A stretch of 64,000 bases of DNA from Planctomycetaceae bacterium (GTDB lineage Bacteria; Planctomycetota; Planctomycetia; Planctomycetales; Planctomycetaceae), in NCBI GenBank assembly GCA_028284145.1, contig JANQSH010000143.1, positions 1-64,000 of the forward strand. The letters run 5' to 3'. Under the pieces are notes generated by a model, which saw only the letters and a list, made by a program, of their open reading frames with translations, was not told the origin of the DNA and searched no databases. Each line of letters begins with the position of its first letter. Position 1 is the stretch's first letter. A program made the translations under genes and the position numbers. Shown one piece after another: positions 25,944 to 35,260 of the stretch.

Positions 25944-27077
25944 CTATTTGCGCAGTGCGAGGGATGTCGCTTTTGCGTCAATTCGAATGCGAGGCTCGGG
26001 ATACTCCTCATGGAGTGTGTCAATCAGTGCGAGCAGCTCCTGCTTCTGCCCGTCAGGGATCTTTTGCGCCAATTGTGAGATCGCCTTTAGAGTGTTGCCG
26101 ACAACGACCGGTTCAAAGTCAGCCTTGTTCGACTTTGCCTTGTTCGACTTTGATTGTAACGGTTTCTTCGCATGTTCCACTGCGTCCTGCAGGACCTTCA
26201 TGAAGACGCCCAGACCCAGCGTTGACCCACCTCGGGTTAAACCGATGGCTGCATTGACCGCCGTGTTGCGATCCGCATCGTCGAGCATGAAAACCAGACG
26301 CTCCCTCGCCTCATCCGACGGATCAAGACCCAGCGCAAAAGCGGCGAGTTGCCTGAAAAGCGGCTCTTCCTCAAACGACACCTCAACCAGTTGATCAGTC
26401 AACTCATGCATCAGATCGTAGTCTTTGAGTTTTGCATGATTCCGCCCGAGGATCACAGCGACAGAACGAATGGCGTTCTTGCGCACTTCGACGTCCCGTT
26501 CCTTTTGCATCGCCCGCCACAACACGGGTAACACCAAATCGGGAACATCCATCAAGCCAAGTGTTACAGCGAGGAAACCCTGCTGCTGGATCACCGCTTC
26601 TTTTTCTTCTTTGTTGCCCGGGATCTCATCCATCCGTTCGCAAAGCAGTTTAGCAAGCTCACCGGCCACCTGGCGATTCTGCGTCAACGGGATCTCTTCC
26701 GGTGCGCCTTCAACAACCTGGGCCACGGATTTCTGTTGCGAGACCTTCAGCAACTGTGCCAGGCCATTTGCAGCCCGCCAACGACGATGTTCGTTGGAGC
26801 TGCGGAGATCGGTCGTCAGTTGTTTCCAGTCTTGTTGACCCGATGCCAATTGGCCAAACAGCGCCCAGACGGCAACGATCGCCAGCACGATCAACCCCGG
26901 AACAACAAATAGCTGAACGATAAACCCGGCCGAAGGAGGTTCGACCGGCGGAAGCTCTGGCAATTCAGCAGATTCGGAGGCAGATGAAGAAGAGTTTTCG
27001 TCCGTGGATTCCGGTGGCTGACCACCTTCAACCATCGCGTTGGTCGATTCGTTCTGTTCGGTATCGTGGCTGTTCAT
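25944..27077 (-). CDS. membrane-anchored HEAT-repeat protein
   Basis: 377 residues from ATG 27077; the frame extends to 27242 but the extra 55 residues look unconserved. An acidic Ser/Glu-rich N terminus precedes one transmembrane helix at about residues 52-72 (FIVQLFVVPGLIVLAIVAVW). The rest is HEAT-like: RWRAANGLAQLLK, VEVRKNAIRSVAVILG, RQLAAFALGLDPSDEARERL and TAVNAAIGLTRGG. A tandem KSNKAKSNKA at the C-terminal side reflects a 15-bp direct repeat at about 26123-26153. Likely a protein-protein interaction scaffold. Confidence 0.75.
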   Translation of the reverse strand: MNSHDTEQNESTNAMVEGGQPPESTDENSSSSASESAELPELPPVEPPSAGFIVQLFVVPGLIVLAIVAVWALFGQLASGQQDWKQLTTDLRSSNEHRRWRAANGLAQLLKVSQQKSVAQVVEGAPEEIPLTQNRQVAGELAKLLCERMDEIPGNKEEKEAVIQQQGFLAVTLGLMDVPDLVLPVLWRAMQKERDVEVRKNAIRSVAVILGRNHAKLKDYDLMHELTDQLVEVSFEEEPLFRQLAAFALGLDPSDEARERLVFMLDDADRNTAVNAAIGLTRGGSTLGLGVFMKVLQDAVEHAKKPLQSKSNKAKSNKADFEPVVVGNTLKAISQLAQKIPDGQKQELLALIDTLHEEYPEPRIRIDAKATSLALRK

Positions 27078-27457
27078 CGAAAAATCTTGCCATCGGAGCC
27101 AATTGAGTTTTCCTGTCGCACGTCTTTGAACCTGACTTGCGATACAAAACAGTCTACGCAAGCGGATGCGCCGATTCCACCCTTGAACGCCCGGTATCCA
27201 TTTCGAAAGGGTGTGTTGACCGCGTAAATCATCATCAGACATTCATCGTTCCGGTTGGCAGACGGGCAATGACAAATCTATGCTACGGTTGGGAGCGGTC
27301 GTGAAGTTTTCACGCATTCCTTCCCGTCGATGAATTATTCATCGATATGTCGCAATGGAGACGTCGCATTGGGATGCCTCGTCTGGATAGAGCGTATTAC
27401 GCTCTAATTGAACAACTCTGAGAATGATCTCTTACCTGCGAACTTCTGGAGAACACA
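27078..27457. other. intergenic region between divergent genes
   Basis: About 380 bp that must hold promoters for both the HEAT gene (minus) and the lipoprotein gene (plus). I see one solo element A palindrome (27388-27406) and no other clear feature. Confidence 0.5.
27388..27406. repeat. solo element A palindrome
   Basis: TAGAGCGTATTACGCTCTA, a perfect 19-bp palindrome with TA at each end, without any element body. It lies 51 bp upstream of the lipoprotein start. Confidence 0.85.
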
Positions 27458-27994
27458 ATGAAGATGACCCACTTGTCGATGATTGCGGTTTTGATTCTGG
27501 CGGGATGTCCTCAGTCGGAACCCGAAAATAACTCTGGTAAGCCAAATCCACCAGCCAACAATTCACCGGCAAACCAGCCGAAAGAGAATACTGCAGGCGA
27601 ACAACCAGATGACGAACAACCAGCCGCCAAACAGAACGAGCAACCCAAAGAGAAAAAACCACTCGTCAAACAACGAACGCGAGAGATTTTCGACAAAACC
27701 CGGTTGATGGCTGATGAGCCAGATTGGAAGGAAATCGAATTGGCTGTTTCCGCCAGCGATCCGATTTCGGCCGCGACGTCCTCCTTCGCCAAAGCCGCCA
27801 CTTTTGCCTCGGCAATACCGTTGCAGCAATGGTTGAAGACCGAAAAAATCGTCAACGGTAAAGCCCCGACCTATGAACAACTTCAGACGTTCATGGAAAA
27901 GAACCCGCGCGTCGAATTGCAGGCATTACCCGAGCATCGTCGGTACGCTTACGACCAGCAGCGAGCCGCCATTGTCGTGATGGAGAAAAAATAG
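27458..27994 (+). CDS. lipoprotein of unknown function
   Basis: The 178-residue protein has a lipobox at ILAGC (Cys19) after a short signal peptide, then a low-complexity Asn/Pro/Gln/Glu linker to about residue 70 and a helical C-terminal domain (TREIFDKTRLMADEPDWKEI). It should be anchored in a membrane by lipidation of the Cys. The start ATG 27458 follows CTGGAGAACAC. No family is recognised. Confidence 0.78.
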   Translation: MKMTHLSMIAVLILAGCPQSEPENNSGKPNPPANNSPANQPKENTAGEQPDDEQPAAKQNEQPKEKKPLVKQRTREIFDKTRLMADEPDWKEIELAVSASDPISAATSSFAKAATFASAIPLQQWLKTEKIVNGKAPTYEQLQTFMEKNPRVELQALPEHRRYAYDQQRAAIVVMEKK

Positions 27995-28139
27995 CTCAGT
28001 CGATAAGTGATTTGCTGTGTGGCAATGCGTCGGCATGCCGTTTGCATCTTTCAATGGTCAGCCCCAAATCAGGCCAAATTCGGTCCTGATGATGCGTATT
28101 CGCATCAATCGAGTTCCCTGGCTGTTGAGTTGATACACC

Positions 28140-28475
28140 ATGTTGAAAAAAGTGAACATCCGATTGAACAAAGCGGCATGGCGAGGGATCGTCATTTTCG
28201 CCGTCACGATCTGTCTGGCGTTGACGATGCAGAGTTCTGCGAAGTCCGCTGAGTGGATCTACCAGCGTTCGTACTTCACGCACGATCTGCCACCGGCATT
28301 TGCACGGAAATATCCGATTCCGGAAAGCCGCTCGGCATATCGGCCTGCCTATGTAGGAAACGGTCCCGGCTTCTCGATTCGTGGTGGTTACCGCTACAAC
28401 AATTATACTCTGCGAAGTGGCAGCAGTACCGACACAACGATCTTCCGCAAAAACTGGGTTGAGATTACGCCGTAA
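28140..28475 (+). CDS. small exported protein of unknown function
   Basis: 111 residues with a signal peptide (GIVIFAVTICLALTMQSS, cleaved near AKSA) after a basic N terminus. The mature part is about 74 residues, rich in Tyr, Arg and Gly (GFSIRGGYRYNNYTLRSG). No recognisable domain. It lies 145 bp after the lipoprotein gene on the same strand. Confidence 0.6.
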   Translation: MLKKVNIRLNKAAWRGIVIFAVTICLALTMQSSAKSAEWIYQRSYFTHDLPPAFARKYPIPESRSAYRPAYVGNGPGFSIRGGYRYNNYTLRSGSSTDTTIFRKNWVEITP

Positions 28476-28513
28476 TGTAACGCCAGGTTTGCATTGCACG
28501 GGCAGAATATCGG

Positions 28514-29068
28514 TTACTTCGGAATACCAGTTTCCTTTCGCTTATCGCCAATCAGTTCCAGCTGCTCGATTTTGGTGACTTTCCATTCCCCGGCCTCCAG
28601 TCGCCAGGTGAAAAGCCAGCGAGATGGATGATGTCCACCACTCTGTGCCCCTCCCATCTTATAGCTGACGGTTGCGTTGGCGCGAAAAATCGAGAGCGCA
28701 ATCGAATCTTCGTTGGTCAACTCGATGTCAACATCCGTGATCCGCAGGTCATCGTGCACACGTACCGTTCGTAAGGCCAGTTCAATTTTGCCCCGCTCCG
28801 GGACCGCCTGTTGCGAAAGATACGATTTGCACTTCTCCTCCTCCTGTTTCTGAAACGCCCAGACCATATCATGAATGTGTTGTTCGATCCGCTCCTTTTC
28901 GGTGACGATTGCCATTTCCATGGTAAAGATTCCAATGCAGGCGATAGCCAGTCCTCCCATTACGAAGAGGTATTCCTTTTTCTGGTTTTGTTTCCAGATC
29001 AAAAAAATGCCAGCGATGCCCACGAGACAGAGAAAAATGGGAGGCCAGGGGGTTTCCGCAAACCACAT
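28514..29068 (-). CDS. two-helix membrane protein with a soluble C-terminal domain
   Basis: 184 residues from ATG 29068 (AAAGGAA nearby); longer starts at 29089 or 29128 are possible. Two helices near the N terminus (PPIFLCLVGIAGIFLIW and YLFVMGGLAIACIGIFTMEM) precede a soluble alpha/beta part that ends WLFTWRLEAGEWKVTKIEQL, similar to NTF2-like or lumazine-binding folds used as ligand or signal domains. Identity is not established. Confidence 0.65.
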   Translation of the reverse strand: MWFAETPWPPIFLCLVGIAGIFLIWKQNQKKEYLFVMGGLAIACIGIFTMEMAIVTEKERIEQHIHDMVWAFQKQEEEKCKSYLSQQAVPERGKIELALRTVRVHDDLRITDVDIELTNEDSIALSIFRANATVSYKMGGAQSGGHHPSRWLFTWRLEAGEWKVTKIEQLELIGDKRKETGIPK

Positions 29069-29178
29069 GGGAAGAGATTCCTTTTGCATTTGATCGACGC
29101 GAATAAATTCCGCGCATCTCAACGACATTGTAGTAAAGTGACGTCAGTGTGACAGTCATGGTACAGCCACAGTTTCGC

Positions 29179-29279
29179 CAGAGCGTATTACGCTCTTCCG
29201 TGCCGCGAAAATCGTCTTTTGGCCTGCAAACACAGACTCCCACGAGCGAAACCGTCACACCGGAAGGGAAACTGCTCTA
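29179..29279 (+). repeat. element A, full-length; supplies the CPBP stop codon
   Basis: Left end CAGAGCGTATTACGCTCT, right end AAACTGCTCTA. First subtype. The last three bases are, on the minus strand, the TAG of the CPBP gene. Confidence 0.92.
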
Positions 29280-30041
29280 GGCGGCCATGAGGTGCACAAG
29301 AATGTTGTACATCACATGGCAGCCGACAGCGATGCCCAATCCGCGCGTAAGATAGACGACACAGAAGAAGATGCCCGCCCATGTGCGAAAACAAAACGTC
29401 ATTATGGAAAACGGATCGCCGGAAACCCCAACATAGTGGGCTGCAGAAAAAAGCAGGCTCGTCAGAATAACAGCACTGGTCATCGCAGGAATCCGAGGCA
29501 ACAGAAAGAACCGAAACGCCAGGTACATCGCAGGAAGCAACATTGCCCGAAACAGAAATTCCTCATACAGACCTGCACCGACTGATGTCAGAACAACAAC
29601 TGTATTCTCCGACGGAATCGCCGCCTCAATCAGTGAAATTGTTCCGGTTACCATACCAACCTGAACTTGCCCCAGGAGGACCAGCAACAGTGCAAGCAGC
29701 AGGCTTTCGACGCACATCATCGTCAGCGATTCAGAAGTCACACGGATGGGAAATCGCCCAAACAAATGACGGATTAACAGGCAGACCGCCACTAACAGAG
29801 GGAGCGAGAAAGCAAATTTCACGCCACACCAGCCAAGCATTTCCTGCAACCAGACGTAGGCACCATTCATTCCCCCTTCTGACAGACTTGAGTCGTGAAT
29901 CCGAATGGCGATCTCAAAACCGAGCAGCAAAGGGGCAAGAAACACAAGGCACGTAAGCGGATAACGAGACTGGTTCCAATAGTCGGCAACCAGGCCCTCG
30001 TCACGATCGACCTGCAATGCCAACTCAACCTGCGTTGTCAT
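29277..30041 (-). CDS. CPBP-family intramembrane metalloprotease
   Basis: A 254-residue protein with about seven hydrophobic helices. The catalytic motif E160-E161-xxx-R165 (GAGLYEEFLFRAM) and the later H202 (LLFSAAHYVG) and HVMYN near the C terminus define the CPBP (Abi/Rce1-like) family. Substrate unknown; members cleave or process membrane proteins and peptides. Its start overlaps the end of the HD-GYP-like gene by 17 bp. The TAG stop comes from element A. Confidence 0.87.
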   Translation of the reverse strand: MTTQVELALQVDRDEGLVADYWNQSRYPLTCLVFLAPLLLGFEIAIRIHDSSLSEGGMNGAYVWLQEMLGWCGVKFAFSLPLLVAVCLLIRHLFGRFPIRVTSESLTMMCVESLLLALLLVLLGQVQVGMVTGTISLIEAAIPSENTVVVLTSVGAGLYEEFLFRAMLLPAMYLAFRFFLLPRIPAMTSAVILTSLLFSAAHYVGVSGDPFSIMTFCFRTWAGIFFCVVYLTRGLGIAVGCHVMYNILVHLMAA

Positions 30042-31287
30042 CGACCGGCCTCGAATGTCGACTCAACTCGTGAAATGCAGGAGCGCGAATAACATTCTGC
30101 TCAGCGACAACATGTGGCTCCGGTAATTCGCGGTGAGGTGCATCAACTCGATCCCTGGCCGTTACGATTCCAGTCGCCTCACCCAGCATTTGCGACTCCG
30201 GCTCAAAATGGATCTGCTGACTCAGACGTTCCAGCATTCGATTCGTCAACCGGGCATCGATTTCCCCAACATCACGTGACCGTTCAACATTCCATAGCAG
30301 ACTTTTCCAACGGCCACAGGATTCGCCATTTGTCGAGCGTTTGCCGTCATTCATGCATTCAACAAAGTGTCCTGCCAATGAGAGCAATCGGGATGTGGCA
30401 TCCAGATGACACGCCTTCAGGCCACTGGGAAAGCCACTGCCATCACATCGTTCATGATGATTCGCTACAAGTCGCGGCAAGTGAGCCGAAAATTCACGGT
30501 ACACCATCAGCCAGCCAGCCCCGATCCGTGGGTGGGTTCGATCGGCGGGAGCATTGCCCCCAAACCGTGACGGAGGATTGTCCCCAATCCGAGCAATGTC
30601 GGAAAGCAGCGCCGCCATCACGGTGCATTCCAGAGGATAGGGATTGATCGGCACGCAATCGGCCATCGTTGCGATCAGCAATGCCGTCTCGATGTTGGTG
30701 GCCAGATCAACTTTGGATTGATTCTCGCACGACAGCACATTTCCCAAAGTCGATGGTGCGACGACAATTGACGCAAACGCTTCAGGGCATTTCTGAACGG
30801 CAACCAGTAGTCGTCGGGCCAGATTTCGTGGTACCGCCCCGTCGAGAAAACCGGAGGCATCTCGAACAGTTTTCGCCAGTTTTTCAATTTCCCCCGGCAG
30901 ATCAACAATCGAGGCCAGAAAGGACTCCCGATTTCGCCAGGCGTCATTCGCATCAGCTTGCATTTGTAAGAGATGCTCAAGCTGTTTCGTCGTCAGCACG
31001 CTCTCGTCAACACGCTCAACACGATTCAACTCCTCAGAAATCAAATGTTGCAAGCCAAGTGCGCGATGAATTGCGGCATTGAGACCGACGAGGTCAGCCG
31101 ATTCTTGTGGAGTGCGATTGAGAAGATATCCGGTTTGTTGGCACTGCGATTGGAATATCTGCACAATCGACGCGAATTCGGTCCGCATTCGCTCCCGTTG
31201 AGTGGTCGGCACTGCCGTCCGCTCTGCGGCGACACATTCTCTCAGCGCGGGCAGATGGGCTCCTGTTGTATCTCCTCGATGGCGCAT
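30025..31287 (-). CDS. HD-GYP-like protein with degenerate active site
   Basis: About 420 residues from ATG 31287; the open frame runs on to 31386 only because it reads through an old element A copy. Coiled or helical N-terminal half, then an HD-GYP-like domain from about residue 220. The second His motif is kept (NHHERCDGSGFP, HH at about 277-278), but the first HD is replaced by S229-D230 (LLSDIARIG) and the final metal Asp (usual aDvfDA) by SLAGHFVE. It is therefore probably not an active cyclic-di-GMP phosphodiesterase. It is translationally coupled to the CPBP gene. Confidence 0.75.
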   Translation of the reverse strand: MRHRGDTTGAHLPALRECVAAERTAVPTTQRERMRTEFASIVQIFQSQCQQTGYLLNRTPQESADLVGLNAAIHRALGLQHLISEELNRVERVDESVLTTKQLEHLLQMQADANDAWRNRESFLASIVDLPGEIEKLAKTVRDASGFLDGAVPRNLARRLLVAVQKCPEAFASIVVAPSTLGNVLSCENQSKVDLATNIETALLIATMADCVPINPYPLECTVMAALLSDIARIGDNPPSRFGGNAPADRTHPRIGAGWLMVYREFSAHLPRLVANHHERCDGSGFPSGLKACHLDATSRLLSLAGHFVECMNDGKRSTNGESCGRWKSLLWNVERSRDVGEIDARLTNRMLERLSQQIHFEPESQMLGEATGIVTARDRVDAPHRELPEPHVVAEQNVIRAPAFHELSRHSRPVDDNAG

Positions 31288-31307
31288 TTGTTCTGTCCCG
31301 GGCGAAT

Positions 31308-31407
31308 GCGGTTTACATTTACGTGTGACGTGTCTGTCTCGTGGAAGTCCGTATCTGCAAGTCCAAAACTCGCTCTTCGCGGACACGAGAGAGCGTCATA
31401 CGCTTTG
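31308..31407 (-). repeat. element A, diverged, reverse orientation
   Basis: Recognisable parts are GCGGTTTACATTTACGTGTG, CTGTCTCGTGGAAGTCCG, and the end AGAGCGTCATACGCTTTG. It lies in the gap between the HD-GYP-like gene and the Wzc-like gene (31288-31607), which holds nothing else. Confidence 0.65.
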
Positions 31408-31607
31408 CAGCAATGTTCATCAGGCGCCAGTTCCTCGAACCGGTCTCTCTGTTTCTCTATCGACAATTCGGGGAATGCGATTTGAAATCCGCCCGGCATC
31501 TCTCACGAATTGACCTGGAAAGAACGTTGCGCGCAAAGGAAGGGGGCGACCTGAACTCAGGCCGCCCACTCGATGAATCAAGTTGCTTCCAAAATGGTGA
31601 AGCTGTG

Positions 31608-33920
31608 TCACGAATGAATCGACACCGATTCGGACGTCAGTTCCTGGTCGGAAAAATAGTCTGCCGACCTGTCTGTTTCGTAGTATCCCGAGTATTCCTC
31701 GCTGCGACGGTATTGGTCATCACTGGAATCATCAAAGCCGTTCGTTACCGTGCCAATCAAGTTCACACTGTGTGAATCGATCAGTTCAATCGTCCGGGCA
31801 ACAGTGGCCCGTCGGTTCTTGTACAGCCTCAACATCAACAACATCCCATCAACATGCGGCGCGACAATGCAGGGATCACTAACCACCAGAATCGGTGGGG
31901 TATCGACAATCACAAAATCAAATTCTTTGCGGGCCGTTTCCATCACGTTGCGAAACGCGGACGACGAAAGTTGCTCTGCCGGATTGGTCGGCAGTACGCC
32001 GGAGGTCAGTATTGACAGATTGGAAACACTGGTTGACTGGACGGCATTCAACAGTTCGATTTCACCTTCGAGAACGTCCGACAGTCCAATTTTCGGATCA
32101 ACGGCCAGCAGGCGATGTGTCGTCGGTCGACGCAGGTCAGCGTCGATCAACAACACCTTTTTGCCAAGTTGTGCCAGTCCGACAGCCATATTCGCGCTGA
32201 AGGTCGACTTGCCATCGCCCGGTTCGGGACTACTGACCTGAATCACTTTGGCATCGGTTGACTGCGAGTTGAGATACAATGCCGTGCGTACCGATCGATA
32301 CGCCTCTGCCTCAGTCGAGCCGGGACGGTGTGCGAAACAAATCGACGGATCGAGAGGCGATTGCGGCGATGTCTGCAATTCCGCGACATCATCCAACGCA
32401 GGGATGGCTCCGAGAATCGGCAGACCAAACCGACTGCGTACTTCTTCGATCGAACGAATGGTGGTATCCCCCCATTCCCGCAGGTACGCCAATCCAAACA
32501 TGACCAGGGCTCCAAAGATCGCCCCTGCACCGAGGAATTTGAGATGTCGCTTGAAAACCAGTTCCCCACGGACGGGCGCGATTTGCTTCATTGCATAGCC
32601 GTTGCTCTCTTTCACGAGATTCAACTCATTCAGACGATTGACGACCACCTGCCACAGCCCTTTGATGCGCGAGATTTCGTCGTTGAGCGACTTGTCCTGT
32701 GCATGATACCGCGTGAAGTCTTTGGCCAGTTGCGCTTCCTTGTCAAACAGTACATTCAATTCCGCATCACGAATATCCAATTGTGCCAACTGCTGCTCCA
32801 GAGATTGAACATAGGCCGTAATCATATCAACTTCTTCAGCACCAGGGGCGTCCTTTGGAAGTTGAATGCCACGCAATTGATAGTACGACTGCAATGTGGC
32901 AATGCTCTGCCGGACACTGATGACGTCGGGATGATCTTCGCCGAAGTCACGCAGCAGTCGCTTCTCTTCCATCAACAACGGGATCAATTGGGAATCGAGC
33001 GCATCTTCCCGTTGATTCTCGAGTGTTCCCAGAGATTGGCCCCGTCGGGAATCGGTCGCCATGAAGTGGCGAATTTTCGCTTCCAGCAAATGCTGAGGTT
33101 CGTTCTCATCTATTGACTTCCGAATCGCCTTCAGTTTGGCATTCAGTTCGGTTCGCAACACGAGGTTTTTCCGGCGTTCCTCTTCGATCGCCACCACTCG
33201 TTCCTGATGGACGTTGGTGACATCTCCCGTTTTACCATCTTCACCTGGTGCGTTCTTCCAATGCAGCGGCGCTTCAGAGCGGAATTTCAGATACTCGGCT
33301 TCCTTTTCCTTCAGTTTCTGATGCAGTTCCTCGTTGGCCTCTGAAATCAGCGCAATCAACTCTTCTGAGTGTTCCTGCCGTGTTTCTGAGAGATAGTCGC
33401 GGTAGGCATCGACGATAGCCGCCACAATCTTCTTCGCGTCGTCCACCCTGGGACTCGTGTAAGTCAGTTCGAGAACGTTCAGAAAGGATCGATCGTGACC
33501 GGCACTCCGTCGCACCTGCAGATTATCGATAATGTCCTGGGCCGGGTCGTCACTGTTGGTGAGTGTCGGCAATGTCCGCAGCTCGTGTTTTTCGATCGCC
33601 TTATTGATAATCATGGGGCTCATGATCAACGCGATGTGCTCAGCTCGATCGCCAAACGTCTTTCCGGCCGTATCTTTGAGTTGGATCGACTCTTTTTTGG
33701 AAACGAGGATTTTTGCCCTGGCGACGTAGGATGGCCCGAGTTTCATGTAGGCAAGTTGCCCCAGCACAAGACCGACCAGCATACCGAGCGCGATTTTCCA
33801 TTTGTTCGTCAGCGCGAGTTGAAGCCAGTCGATGTCCTGGATTGCCTTTTCGGAATGGAGTCCGTTGTCATCGGCGGGACCGGAATTTCGCTTTGCATCG
33901 CTTTTGGAAAGAAAACTCAC
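31608..33920 (-). CDS. Wzc-like polysaccharide chain-length regulator and tyrosine autokinase
   Basis: The 770-residue protein has the classical layout: an N-terminal Wzz domain between helices at about residues 38-58 (KIALGMLVGLVLGQLAYM) and 460-480 (KFLGAGAIFGALVMFGLAYL) with coiled coils in between, then a BY-kinase domain with Walker A SPEPGDGKST (about 560-570), Walker A' VLLIDADLRRP and Walker B FVIVDTPPI. A Tyr-rich tail (YRRSEEYSGYYETDRSADYF) is the usual autophosphorylation cluster. It controls assembly and length of an exported polysaccharide at the inner membrane. It is the last-placed gene of the EPS locus on the minus strand. Confidence 0.94.
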   Translation of the reverse strand: MSFLSKSDAKRNSGPADDNGLHSEKAIQDIDWLQLALTNKWKIALGMLVGLVLGQLAYMKLGPSYVARAKILVSKKESIQLKDTAGKTFGDRAEHIALIMSPMIINKAIEKHELRTLPTLTNSDDPAQDIIDNLQVRRSAGHDRSFLNVLELTYTSPRVDDAKKIVAAIVDAYRDYLSETRQEHSEELIALISEANEELHQKLKEKEAEYLKFRSEAPLHWKNAPGEDGKTGDVTNVHQERVVAIEEERRKNLVLRTELNAKLKAIRKSIDENEPQHLLEAKIRHFMATDSRRGQSLGTLENQREDALDSQLIPLLMEEKRLLRDFGEDHPDVISVRQSIATLQSYYQLRGIQLPKDAPGAEEVDMITAYVQSLEQQLAQLDIRDAELNVLFDKEAQLAKDFTRYHAQDKSLNDEISRIKGLWQVVVNRLNELNLVKESNGYAMKQIAPVRGELVFKRHLKFLGAGAIFGALVMFGLAYLREWGDTTIRSIEEVRSRFGLPILGAIPALDDVAELQTSPQSPLDPSICFAHRPGSTEAEAYRSVRTALYLNSQSTDAKVIQVSSPEPGDGKSTFSANMAVGLAQLGKKVLLIDADLRRPTTHRLLAVDPKIGLSDVLEGEIELLNAVQSTSVSNLSILTSGVLPTNPAEQLSSSAFRNVMETARKEFDFVIVDTPPILVVSDPCIVAPHVDGMLLMLRLYKNRRATVARTIELIDSHSVNLIGTVTNGFDDSSDDQYRRSEEYSGYYETDRSADYFSDQELTSESVSIHS

Positions 33921-33986
33921 GATTTTCCTCTTGATGTCAATGTGGCATGTTGTGGGGCGTATGTTGTTTCAGTATTCGTCACCGAT

Positions 33987-34973
33987 TTAACGTGCCGATG
34001 ATGCTGCATACGTTTCAGCATAGTCCTGTACGGTCACTTTCAACCCCTCCGACAATTCGACGCGCGGATGGTATCCCAGTTCCTCCCGGGCCGCGGTAAT
34101 GTCGGCACAGGAGTGCTTCACATCTCCAATGCGAGCCGGTGCATAAACGGGGTCGAACGGAAGTTGGAGAGATTCACAAATCTGCCGCAACAGATCATTG
34201 ACGGACAACGAACGACCGCAAGCGACATTGAAGACCTTCCCGCTGACTCCCTCGGTTGTTGCGGCCAGCACATTTGCATCGACCACGTTTTCCACGTAGG
34301 TGAAATCACGCGATTGCTTCCCATCGCCAAAAATTGTCGGGCGTTGGCCAGATAACAAAGCCGAAACAAAAAGTGGAATGACAGCCGAGTAGGGACTGTT
34401 CGGGTCCTGGCCTGGTCCAAAAACATTGAAGTAGCGCAACCGCACCGTCTCGATGTCATACGATGAAGCGAATGATTCGCAATAGAGTTCTCCCGCCAGT
34501 TTTGCCGTTGCATAAGGTGAAAGTGTCTGAGGCAACGCCTGTTCGTTTGTCATTGTCACTCCATCGACAGACTTGCGTCCATTGGCGATGCGATCACCGT
34601 ATGCACTGCTCGATCCGGAATAGACGACGCGCCGTACACTTGCCTGCCGGCAGGCATCAAGTACAGTCAGCGTTCCGGTTACGCAGGCGTGATTCGTCTC
34701 CAGTGGGGCCGCCACGCTGCGTGGCACCGACGCGAGCGCCGCCAGATGGAACACCACTTCGACGTCCTGAACGGCATCACGAATTGCACGATATTCGGTG
34801 ATGTCACCCTCGATAAATTCGATCCTGTCAATGACTGATTCGAGATTGGTGAGATGCCCGGTACTCAGATTGTCGAAAACGCGAACGTCATGCCCGTCGT
34901 GGACAAGCCGTCGGGTCAGATGGGAACCAATAAAACCTGCACCACCTGTCACGAGATATCTGGCCACGAACAC
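33987..34973 (-). CDS. UDP-sugar 4-epimerase (NAD-dependent, extended SDR)
   Basis: The 328-residue enzyme starts with the NAD motif [18 protein letters not shown], followed by FDNLSTG, SSSAYG, the catalytic Y-x-x-x-K ([11 protein letters not shown]) and [20 protein letters not shown], which is typical of WbpP/GalE-type UDP-N-acetylhexosamine 4-epimerases. It would supply UDP-galactose or UDP-GalNAc/GalNAcA for the polysaccharide. Substrate specificity is inferred. It lies 66 bp upstream of the Wzc-like gene on the same strand. Confidence 0.88.
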   Translation of the reverse strand: MFVARYLVTGGAGFIGSHLTRRLVHDGHDVRVFDNLSTGHLTNLESVIDRIEFIEGDITEYRAIRDAVQDVEVVFHLAALASVPRSVAAPLETNHACVTGTLTVLDACRQASVRRVVYSGSSSAYGDRIANGRKSVDGVTMTNEQALPQTLSPYATAKLAGELYCESFASSYDIETVRLRYFNVFGPGQDPNSPYSAVIPLFVSALLSGQRPTIFGDGKQSRDFTYVENVVDANVLAATTEGVSGKVFNVACGRSLSVNDLLRQICESLQLPFDPVYAPARIGDVKHSCADITAAREELGYHPRVELSEGLKVTVQDYAETYAASSAR

Positions 34974-35156
34974 TTCTCCTGATTACGATTGAATGGGATC
35001 GGACCGGAAAGAGATTCCGGGAATGTCTCGTAAGTTTATCGCGCAGTCGATGAGGTGCCGGATCAACATTTCTCACAACGAAAAAAGGGGCAAAGCGGCC
35101 TGCGAATCGATTCAGTCGCACCTGCCTGTTGCCTTTTGGCAACATGCGAAGCGATC

Positions 35157-35260
35157 TGGAGCGTGTTACGCTCTTCCGTGCCGCGACGAGTGTCGACTGA
35201 CCTGCACAAATACAGGCTCCCACGAGTCAGAGACGTCACACCAGAAGGTCAACGGCTCTA
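35157..35260 (+). repeat. element A; supplies the stop codon of the EEP gene
   Basis: Left TGGAGCGTGTTACGCTCTTC, right CAACGGCTCTA. Second subtype. The terminal TA plus preceding base, read on the minus strand, is the TAG of the neighbouring hydrolase. Confidence 0.9.

Noticed and set aside
27078-27110. Similarity of CTTGCCATCGGAGCC to sequence at 7294-7308 as another repeat
   Set aside because: The match is about 15 bases and does not extend, so it is probably chance.
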